A program made the translations under genes and the position numbers. DNA of 64,000 nt from Hanleya hanleyi (Eukaryota; Mollusca; Polyplacophora; Lepidopleurida; Hanleyidae): positions 1 to 64,000 of the forward strand of contig JAVTVY010025091.1 of the NCBI GenBank assembly GCA_036873755.1, given 5' to 3'. Shown here piece by piece: positions 49,001-61,000 of the stretch (position 1 is the first letter of the stretch; the number at the start of each line of letters is the position of its first letter). The notes beneath the pieces are model-generated. The model was not told where the DNA came from and ran no database searches. It was given only the letters and a program-made list of their open reading frames with translations.

Positions 49001-52000
49001 ATCTATCATAGAACAAATTAATAAAGTCGCCATCTAGAAATCCTCACTCATTTTTGCACTTAAAACTGTCTTACAATAGGTTTAATATGTTATGAGCTGA
49101 ATTGGGTTTCTCAGAATGAATTAGACGAAATATAGAAAAACCCTACTTGTGAAACTTAGATTACCCGTATGGTCGCCATCTTGAATTTATCCATTATGCT
49201 CCGGTCTAAATGTGATGCAAGTAGTTTCGAAAAAGTCTGGAACATTAAAGCTATAACGAGAAGTAGCTCAATCGTATGAACGTTGGGCTTTCAAAAATGT
49301 CTGGGATTAAACAGAAGATTTGAAAAGTGCTTGTTGCAGATGCCCCTATACTGTCATCAATTTGAAATTCAGCGTTATGTTTTGTCACTGATGATTATGT
49401 TAATGGTCTTCAAATAAAGTTTGGAAGATGACTAGTTCATTTTTTGACAGAATTTCCGGTTTTGCAAAATGGAAGAGACGTACTGATACCACCATACTTC
49501 AACAGAAACAATGATAGAAATCAGTTTGTTTCCTTGTTGGCGGAAAGAGAAAATCAATTGTTAAATTGGTCAACATTATTCGACTTTGTATAAAACTCAT
49601 GTAACCATACTCCGCCATATATTGTGGCCCAAATGGACAAACCGTAGCCATACTCTATATAGTAATTTACGGTGGTTTTGATGTGGCAATGTTGCCAGTA
49701 ACTTACTTTAGAATGTACAGTAATTATTCCGGAATAGTAAAATTGTTATCATCATTTTTACGGTAATTGACTGTAAATTTTCTGCACAGTAATTGTAGTA
49801 ATCATACAGCAAATATTAGTACCAAATTCCGAACAGGCAAAGAATATATGTACAATTGGAGCGATATACAAGAGGTTGAAACATGAGGCACCAGAGGTGC
49901 TACAACTCCTCAGCCCCTTAAGAGTCTAGACCAACATGTTTTTATGAGTGTAGAAGTTTGGATAAATAGCAGTGAGTTATGGCATGTGAAAAGCAAACCC
50001 AAGCCACAACTCAGACAGATGAATGGATGGATACACTGACACACGGACGGGCAGACAGTCGGAATCCAGTATACCCTTAACTATGTACAGGGGTATAACA
50101 TGAGATTGATCTAATCAAAACCCCTCAGCTTTCCCCCAAGTGATTGTGACCCATGTGTATTGTGAATTGGGGAAGAGATAGTTCAATGTGGGATGATCAA
50201 GATATACCGGTAGTACATTCAGGCATATAGGACAGAAATAGAAATTAATATATCAGTAAAGGGGCATAACTCTGTAAAGTATGGGCCGAGGGGAGCCACT
50301 TTCGATAGGCGTCGGACTTAGCACTACTGTTAAATAAGAACCGAGATGAATAAGCTGTACCAAACACAGATCTGCAGATATAACTTGTACATTCAACTAC
50401 AGATAACAAAATCGGAGATTATTACATCCGAAAGGGGCATAACTCCATAAGCCGAGGCGAGTAATCCTTTGTTGGCTTGTAGAATACAACAATATAAATA
50501 AGTTTCCAAAATATAGTAGCTATACCGAACACAGTTCGGCAGATATAGTTGGTTACATTCATGCATATAGGACAGAAATAGAAATTAAAATCGACCGTAG
50601 AGGTCCATGTCTCCCGCTAACAGCACCAGTTATGGTGGATTACATCCACCATAACTGGCGCTGCTGCTGCGGGGGCCATGGATCTCTATGGTCGATTTTT
50701 TTTGGTCGATGATATCTCATATCATTGATGAAGAGTATGATTTGAACATGGAGATATCGCTGATGAGCTTAACATAATCTAATACAGCGGATGGCACCCA
50801 TATTGAATTATGCACATCCATAAAACATACTACATGACAACTGTCCTCTCACCAATGTCCATGCACTCCCCAAGTTTGAAGTCGATCAGTTGAATTATTC
50901 TAGAGTTGTTGTCCAGACAAAATGCAACTGCTTAAAATGCAACATAATCCAATATCGCTGGTAGATGGCAGCCAAATTGGTTTATGCTCGTTCATGAAAC
51001 ACAATCCTAACCGGGATCTCACCAGGGTCAAGGGACTCCCCAAGTTTGAAGTACATGTAGATCAGTTGAATTGTACTCCAGCTATTGTCCGGACAAGATC
51101 AAACTGCTTAAAATCCAATGAAATCCAGTATGGCTGATGGTGGCCATATTGGATTAAGCATGTCCTTGAAAAACAATCCTAATCATCCTCTCAACAATGT
51201 GAAGGCACTCCCCAAGGTATGAAGCAGATCGGTTGAATCGTTCTCGAGTTATTGTCCGGACAAGATCCAACTGCTTATAATCCAATATGGCTGACGGCGG
51301 CCATATTCGATTAGGCACATTGCTAAAAAACAATCCCAACCGTCCTCTCACCAATGTCAAGGCACACCCCAAACTTGAAGTTGATCGATTAAATCGTTCA
51401 CGAGTTATTGTCCGGACAAGAAAATCTAAGATCCAACTGCTTAAAATCCAATATGGCTGACGGCGGCCATATTGGATTATGCACATCGCTGAAAAAAAAT
51501 CTCAACCGTCCTTTCACCGATGTCAAGGCACTCCCCAAGTTTGAAGTAGATCAGTTGAATCGTACTCCAGTTATTGTCCAGACAAGATCAAACTGTTTAA
51601 AATCCAATGAAATCCAGTATGGCTGATGGTGGCCATATTGGATTAAGCACGTCCTTGAAAAACAATCCTAATCCTCCTCTCAACAATGTCAAGGCACTCA
51701 CCACATATGAAGCAGATCGGTTGAATCGTTCTCTAGTTATTGTCCGGACAAGATCCAACTGCTTATAATCCAATATGGCTGATGGCGGCCATATTAGATT
51801 ACGCACTTTGCTGAAAAACAATCCCAACCGTCCTCTCACCAATGTCAAGGCACACCCCAAGTTTGAAGTTGATCGGTTAAATCGTTCACGAGTTATTGTC
51901 CGGACAAGAAATCTAAGATCCAACTGCTTATAATCCAATATGGCTAACGGCGGCCATATTGGATTATGCACATTGCTGAAAAACAATCCCAACCGTCACC

Positions 52001-55000
52001 TCACCGATGTCAAGGCACTCCCCAAGTTTGAAGTAGATCAGTTGAATCGTACCCCAGTTATTGTCCGGACAAGATCCAGCTGCTTATAATCCAATATGGC
52101 TGACGGCGGCCATATTAGATTACGCACATTTCTGGAAAACAATCCCAACCGTCCTCTAGCCAATGTCAAGGCACACCCCAAGTTTGAAGTTGATCGGTTA
52201 AATCGTTCACGAGTTATTGTCCGGACAAGAAAATCTAAGATCCAACTGCTTATAATCCAATATGGCTGACGGCGGCCATATTGGATTATGTACATTGCTA
52301 AAAAACAATCCCAACCGTCCTCTCGCCAATGTCAAGGCACACCCCAAGTTTGAAGTTGATCGGTTAAATCGTTCACGAGTTATTGTCCGGACAAGAAAAT
52401 CTTACGGAATCACGGAATACGGAATTACGGACACCGGTGTTGCTACTAAGTAGCGGGGGACAAATATATCTGTAAAGGGGCAGAACTCTGTAAAATATGG
52501 GCTGAGAGAAGCCACTTTCAATAGGAATCTGACTTAGCACTAGATAAATAAGTGTTGAAAATTTGGTGGTTGTATCTCAAGCGGTTTTGCCTAAAATGTG
52601 TTAACCCTTTGTTTACCGCTATAAGAAATATGTGGAGTGCGCGGAAATCCCTCATGGACCAAATCACAAATGGGGTAACTAGAAAAAATTCGTGATTTTT
52701 GGTGGGAGCAACAGTGGTTACCATAGCAACTCAGTTGTTGGGACTAAAAAGTCCCGACGGTCAATATCGGACGGCCCAAAAATCGTCATTTTGGATGCTT
52801 TTTGTGTAAATCCATAGCAAATTAGACATGAATAATGTAACAAAATACGTTATTTCAATATATAACATCAAGGATTTGCCTGTAGAACCACCCTTTCAAC
52901 AAAGATAAATAATTGAAACTAGGAAATGATTGAAACAAGTAATATTGTCCAGAAAGTGCTCATTCATGTTTGCCATTACAGTTTCCCATGAGCATACGTT
53001 TTCATTTATGTTCCCCTGTAAGTCAAATATCAACAGCGATCACAGAGGAATTTGGTGAATAACATATTTGCGATGAATATTTAGCGGTCATACATGTAGC
53101 AACGAACAGTCCGACATATGGAAATCTTGATAAAGTCAGATGAAAGTAGCACAATTACCCATATGGTGTTTGTATGGCATGTTTGTATGGCATAAATCAG
53201 CTCGAGAATGCAAGAATAAATAAACTATTGGCGGGATTTGAACCTTCAACCCTTCATACATGCGGGTATAAGGTGCATTATGCATTACAATATGCCTCAA
53301 CATCCAATTGAAATTTTTTTAGTTTCATAACTTACACGAACTGGTGATTGATACATCAAATATTACCATTGGGACTTTTTAGTCCCGTTTCAAAAGGGTC
53401 TGATATTACCCAACGGGACTAAAAAGTCCCAAAACTAATTAACCTAATTTCGATAGGAAACTGAGCTGTTTTCCCAAAAATGAAACTAGCATTATGTTCT
53501 TGATGTTAGAAATCATTCATAAAAAAAATCCCAGTTAGATTGACTAAAAACTTCCTCAAACTAGAGTGCAACAATTTTCTTCTGAAATCCACTACATTTT
53601 GCTGAGTGGGTTATCCGCGTGTCTGATGACGGCACCGATGGTTGTTCATCACAGCTCGCTATAGTTTGTTTCAGATAGTCGGGGACAACCTTCCGTGTGT
53701 ACCTAAATGTCCCGACGGCAGGTTTGTGGAATTGACTGTGAGCTCAGCCACTTAAGAGGGGATGGGACTTTTAAGTCCCGTCGGTAAACAAGGGGTTAAC
53801 GGACTGACGGACGGACGTACATGTCGGACGGACGTACATGGCAATGACAATACCCCGAGGCCAAAATGTCCGAGGGGTAAAAAGTTACCAGATATCCACA
53901 TATCTACAGGGGGGGGGGGGAACATGTACAGTTGTGATCTTATTGCCCTGGCCTGAAACTAAGTGTCGGACGGGTCTTTTGTCCATTTGTCCTCTGTTTA
54001 TCTGTTGCCCCATATCCTGTCAAGCAGTTGATGTTAATGAGAAACAATTATTTTTAAAAAATATCCACAAAATATTATTCACAATTCAACCCCTGTTTTA
54101 TATATTTTTAAGAAAAGAAATATAATTTTCTTAAATGTTACACATGGCCCATGGGATGGAAGAAATAACTACAACCGGCTAGAGTTACTGAGCTGTATCA
54201 CGATGGGATGGTATTTTCGGCTAAATATCGGAGCCAGTTCATCTCAGAGAAGTGAAATTCCCACAGTATCTCTATGTAATTTGTGCATTTTTATTCTGAA
54301 ATTCGAAGGAAATCTATTCCGAATCAAAACAAACCTCCAATACCACACATGTTATTTTCATAGTGCCCAATCACAATGTTAGAAGATTGCAAGCCCAACG
54401 TCATTGTGCTTTGAAAAAAAAAAAAAAAAACCACGCGAGGTATTGGAGATTTTCTTTGATCCTGAACAGATTTCCTTCAAATTTCAGAATAAAAATGCAC
54501 AGATTACATACAGATACTGTGGAGAATCTCACTTCTCTAAGAAAAACTGGCTCCGATAGCGGAAAATCACATCCCATCATCCCCTGACGAATCTCCGTTG
54601 GTAATGCATTCACGTCAGTGCAACAACAACAACAACAACAACAGTTCAACGATCATGTTTGTGTTGATTTATTGGGTTGGCCATACCTTTCGCTATCTTC
54701 CATGAAGTATATTTTAGAGGACTTGTTATGGGAGACACCGCTTGTACTGGCCGACGACCACAGTTCATTTTAAAACTGAAAACTCCATCACTGGATGTGT
54801 TGGCAGGAAGCACAAACACATGGGCACTACTTCCGTTTTTGACTACTTTCGTTTTTGACAGAATCTCACAGGTTCCTACAATTCTGTTACAAGACAAAGT
54901 ACAAGTTGCCATTTTCCGATAAAACAGGCGTTTATTATCGTTCAAATCCATTCTGAGAACTTTTAGACGAAATAACAAGTCGATTTTCACAGTTTTAATG

Positions 55001-58000
55001 TCAGACTATTTTTTTCTCAACAGCGTAGTGATACGACAATTAATCTGGCAATACCGTACTACTGAATATGCAGAGGAATATAGACTTCTAGACCAAACCA
55101 ATGACCAGTCATTCACTACACTGAACCAATGGCAGACATACAACTTTACTATGGAGCTCTTGATAGGCTATATGCCAGGAAGAGTATGTAAATCAGTATG
55201 AAAGTAGGCCTAATGTATGCATACTTGGAGATCCCTTTTTAGAAGACTGGAAAATGGTAGAAAAATAAAAAAAAATGTAAAAAAATAATTAATGACCGGT
55301 TAGACCTGAAAGTTTCAAAGGCACAAGTAAAAAATAAAAATAAAAGGATCATAACCTGTAAGTTTCAAGAACTTCCTTGCAATAGTTTTCGCGATACGGC
55401 TCGGACAGACGGACAGACACACTGCTGGGGCCACAACAATACTCCTGAGCCCGTAGGGCTGAGGAGTAAAAACAATAAAGGACAACCAGACCCGAAAATA
55501 CCGTGGATTCACGGATGTGGACTTAGTACCTCAGCCGCGCTTTTGTTGCAGCTTTTGCAGACTATGAAGTATCCGAACGGCCCGTAGCACTGGCTTAAGC
55601 GGAATTAGATACGCTGGTTCGGGGGCTGTGATGACAGTTCAAACAAATATCTCATCTGATCATAGTGAATGAGCACCGAGGACGTCTGATGTTGTGAACA
55701 TGCGGTAATCCTGGTAAATGCAAGAAATAACCTGTAATGCCCGACGTCTAGACGTCGAGGCATTTCTATCCTCAAATCTATATCCGTTTTGTCAAGTTTA
55801 TATTTCTTTGGTTTTCAACACTCTTCAGCCAAATGTGTTTGTCTAAGCAGATGGTTGTCACCTTATTGAATCACAGATCCGGGATTTGGTGTTCGTGACC
55901 CTCGCTGGATCGGCGCCTGGTGGCTGGGTTTTCTGGTATTCGGTGGTTTAGCTATTGTCAGCGGTCTTCCGATATTCTTCTTCCCCAAGAGATTGATAAG
56001 CGATTCAAGGAAAGCCAACGTACGAACGGAGACAAGATACCAGTCCAAACATTCAATCCGTGAAAATATCAAAGGTAAAGCATATGGAACTCCCCAGTTA
56101 ACAGTTTAATTTTGATTTATACTAGGGCGTGCTTTTGTGGCACCGATTTCCACAATCCCGGGTAGGCAAATTCCCTTCAACAAAGGAATTCAACGAGACT
56201 TTCCTATGGCGGGGAATCCACATTAAAAAAATCATTTGTCTTGAAGTTTACATTGCTCCTAATTAATTATTATTATCAACTCTCTCAGCCTACCGCAACC
56301 GTAGTTGGGGTATATCGGCCTCTCATCGTTGTCCCACCCTTTGGAATAAGGAATTGACCTGAAACCTTTCACATTATACAAGGATATCTGATCCACCAGA
56401 AAATTCAACATTTGATTGAATCTCCTGATAGTGTAATGAAGGCGTAATCACACTAGGAAGTATCTTTCGGCCAAATTTCTACGCTTCTTTTTTTAGATTG
56501 AAATTTTCCCTCTGAACAAATAACGGACACCAAACAAAATTGTTTTAGTATACAAATTGAATTACTGCACGATATCTTAAAGTGAAAGTTTTATTGAACC
56601 TGATCGCCCCACTGACACGCATCACGTGACCTCAGTTCGGTAGTTTGACTCCAGCCAAAAGACCCAACAATTAAACGCAGCATTGGAAGGTAGAATGAGA
56701 CAAAGTAGTAGAACAAGACAAAACTTACTGTATTCTATAGACCAATATATTGTGACCAAGAAAAATGAATTTTATAATTTTTAGCCTTGTTTCCATGGTA
56801 ACAATGCTAGCAACGGAAAATATAAAATATGAAGGTACACATATTTCCCGATCAAATTCAAGCTCTTTATATCATAGTCTTGCGGAGGGCCCAGCGTCCG
56901 AGCTATGAACTATTTCTCAATACAATTTGCTCTCACAACAGTTCTGCGCATGCACCAGAAATCCTTGACAATATTTTGGATGAAATAATCGCATTTTCTA
57001 TAAATATTTTCCCGGTAACTCCAAAACAGAATAATTATATAGGATGTTAAACTGTCTGAATGTATATCTGGTCCATTTGGGTTAATCTTAGAAATTACTT
57101 TATAATATTCTGAGCAAAGTATGATGGAAATGCCATGAAACAGTGGTATTTTCAATGATAAAACTTTTGGGGTACATGTCCTTGTTTTGTCTGAATATTT
57201 CGAGTTCTATAATAGGATATAGGATGTCTTAAAAAGTTCGGCTTGCGGGGGGGGGGGGTCTGTACGTTATGTATTGTACACCTCTACCTCTGCCTTGTCG
57301 TTCTAACTGACAAATCCGAAAATTAATAGCGAGTCGTCAACAAAAATAAATCCAAGATAGTTGCCAGGATGACGTCACTGTGAGGTCATTTTCAGAAAGA
57401 GCAATTTTGGACGATTTTTGGGTCAGAATTTTTGACTTTTTTATTCTTGCTTTTCCCCGCAGAAACTACATGATAAATTAGAAAATAATAATCTGATATG
57501 AAATAACATAGGTTTTACCCACCTTTCCATACACAACAGCAAAAATTTCGAAGAAATGTGACGAAAACGTCACTTTTCTGGTACCCCTCATGGCCGCCAT
57601 TTTAAATTTAGCCATGATCCTCTGCTTGGGGGGTCCTCAAAATGACCCCAATATGATAATCAAAAAAGTCACGGAGTTTCAGCTCTCAATTTTTGTCGTT
57701 CCGGAGATAGGAGCAAAAAACCAACAGGGGGCGGAAAGTACCCCCCCCCCCCCCCCCCAGGTCAGATAGCTTCAAAATAGCCTATTTCATACTAAGTAAG
57801 AGGAGAATGAGGACAGTGGACATGGGGATATTTGATAAGGGGTAATCTATTTCAACAGAACTATTTCCAGACAAAGCAAGCGTCTACGACTCTGTATGCC
57901 TATTATAAAAGAACTCGATATCCTCCGAGAAAATTTCGGTCGATCGGCTGTATGGGTATCAGCCTTAATGTCACACGAACGAACGAATGTTGTTTGGGAA

Positions 58001-61000
58001 AGACTAGGGTAATTTAGACTGAATAGATAAATAAAGAATATATACAATATGCTGAACCAAATTGAACAGGAGATACCATATTACACCTGACAGGGTATAT
58101 ACTACTGTATTATCTTAATTTGTGTAACTGAAAAGCCCGGGGTAGAGACACGTCAGCATCCGAACGCGTGGTCGTAGAACATAAAATATTTCAGGGCGAT
58201 GATGTAATAGCCCAATCGAGTTATCTGATGGAAAATGATGAATCATGTACCCGAGAGTTGATTATTTGTATCTGACCGAGGTGGTCAGCTTAACATACAT
58301 GTAGTTATTTCGGGTTTCATTCGAATTGTTGATATTGTTTGTGTTGTTTCAGAATTCTTTTCTGCCTTGGCCCGGCTGCTCACAAACCCTGTTTACGTAT
58401 GCGAACTTCTGGGTACGGGATTGCGATTTTTCGCCTCTATCGGTATCCTGACATTTGCCGCCAAATATGTCGAAGTGCACTTCTTAGTTGCAACGTGGAA
58501 AGCAAATCTTTTACTTGGTAAGCAAACACTTTGCAATTATATGTGAGCGCATGTTTTATCAATGAAATTGAATTAAGAGAATCAGCGAAATCTCGATTAG
58601 GAATAGTAACATAGAGAGTCGAGAAATCCCAAGTAGATCTATACGGTATGTGTCCTTTTCCATCTGGTTCCTCCGTAAGATTTTTGATGTTTTTTTTTGT
58701 ATTCAAATGCATTAAGCACAGTAATTACCGAAGAATGTTGTAGCTGCCCGCTAGCCACACCTTCTTCTTAACAAATTGGATAAAACAATATTTGTACAAA
58801 TATACTTCTGGAGCAAGTTATATATCTACATGTGTCTTTGTATAGTGTTTTATGTATTTGGCAGTATAATGTTCGTATATCGGTATGACAAAATATCGGC
58901 AGGGAAATATCTCTTTCATTGAGAGACTATTTGTGCTTGTCGGATATATCTTCGAAAGTATTTTGCACTTGAAGAGTAAATCGTTATAGAAGCAGGTAGA
59001 ATAGATATACTCGGTTTATCAAGCACCATATAGACGATCTCTAATCACTTGATAATCCCTATATTAGCGACGCCGTGAAGGATATATAGCCCCGTATCCC
59101 TGGATTTGAAGAAAACTATTGATTGTAGCGATGGAACATCATATTTGAACATACATTTACAAGAACGAGCAGGGCTTTTTCTAACGTCGACTCTACTCAA
59201 GAGAGGCGATAACAAGTTTGACATAATAATCTACCTATTTCTGGATAGGAATGTTCTAAAAGAACATGTACACATATCTTGCCTGGTAGCATTATCCTGA
59301 TAAAAAAAACTGGCGATTTCAATCAATGTGTACGCCACACAACATTATTACAGGAACTTACCAAGCAAGGCCAAACGCCTACATCCAAGTTTCTCAAATT
59401 ATGTGAAAATACCGCACTGATGGCAAAATACGATAGCATCATGTAAGATTTTTCACCACGTTTCGTAACTTTTCTTTTATTCCCTTCAAGCCGTTTGAAC
59501 ATCCGTGGAGAAACATTTTTCCGAAAACGGAATTCCAGGTTGAGCGTAAGTGAACGGAACGAAATATCAGTCAAGATATTGTGATATGATATCAACATAC
59601 AAAATCTGGAAACAGTTCATTGAGTCACTATAATTGTATTCTGTGGTTAGGAAATTAAACAAAAAGGATTTAGAGCGGCTTCAGCCGACAAAATGTGCGC
59701 TTCGAAGGGGTATAATAAAAAAAACCGCGTACGAAAGTATGTTTCAAGTTTAGGCTTATTAAACTATCTCTTGGCAAGACCGAGGTAAAATTTAGCTTGG
59801 TTCTGGTCTGACTTCGTACGTTTACTGAGAGACATCTTTTCTGTTTTCACTTCGAAATAGATGATTTTGCACAAATACACTACTCCAAGATGTTGTTATC
59901 AAAATATTGGGGAAATATTGTGAATTCCGTTTTCCACAAATATTTTTGCAGTCAATAATGTTATTAGCGTTTAATGTAGGTGTGGAAACAAGCCTAGCCA
60001 GGCAAGATTCACGAGAGACAGAGAGAAAAGCATAGCCAATATTTATTTTTCAAGAAAGTCATCAACTTACCTGAGTCAGATAGCCTATATTAGTTGATTC
60101 AATGACTACAATTGCCGAGAGAATTTGAGGAGGCTCATATCCTCTATACAATTGCCTGTATGGTAAAGCTATTCAAAGTATCTACACCCCAGCTGCAGTA
60201 TAAAGAAAGCTTGAGGGCATGGGGAAAATTTTCTTTGGCCAACTGGGATACAGTCTTTAAACACGGACCATTGAAAATGACTTGATTGTAACAAGCGCTA
60301 GGTCGGCATCAGGCCTATACTGGTATTCTGAATGATATTTTGCACTGAACGTACCCCCGGTTTACTGAGCCGTTTCTTGACTTTTCTGCACCTGACGTTG
60401 ACAAAACTCAACTCGACAAATCCATCAGATGTCATAACATCAATCGTTCAACATTTCCATCTTATTCCTGTAGTAGGGCCTGTGGTAACTCCACTAAATA
60501 TGTCCACAAGAACATCTACGATAAATACGTGGTTGAGCTTTCAGAATATCAGAGGAACCACTCTCGAACCTTGGGAGAGTATGGAGTCAGAATATCGGCG
60601 TGTTTGGTCAGAACGCTGACATTCTCCCAGCCAACATGGTACATTATTCCTTAAATAATAATAAGACTATACCGACATAGACGAACTTCCATCCAATTCA
60701 AGACTAACGGGTCTATGGGGATACTGCAGTTAAAATTAGAATGTTGTGGTCACGTGACTTCCGGTCATAGTATGTTAGTTCCAGCCACCATAGTATACTG
60801 TATTATGACTTCCTGTTTCTTGCTCAGTCCATCATTTTTTGATCGCTGTGACCTTGTGCTTAATACACACCGACACTTTGTCCTTGACAGGCACTACAAA
60901 AATGGTAGGATGTGCTCTGGGTGCCCTGGTTTCTGGAATTATTGTATCCAAGCTAAAACTGGGAGCTGTCGGTTGTGCAAAGATGCTGACGATCTGTCTG

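Noticed and set aside
51154..52295. Long open frames on the - strand with recurring TITRERFNRS
   Set aside because: They translate the 155-167-bp satellite; the same motif recurs because the DNA repeats.
52601..53799. A CRISPR-like array because of the evenly repeated palindromes
   Set aside because: Only four palindromes at irregular spacing, inside a TTAA-flanked eukaryotic transposon.
54646..54990. 114-codon frame on the - strand as a gene
   Set aside because: No recognisable domain and no splice context; it lies in an SLCO intron beside a foldback MITE and a microsatellite.
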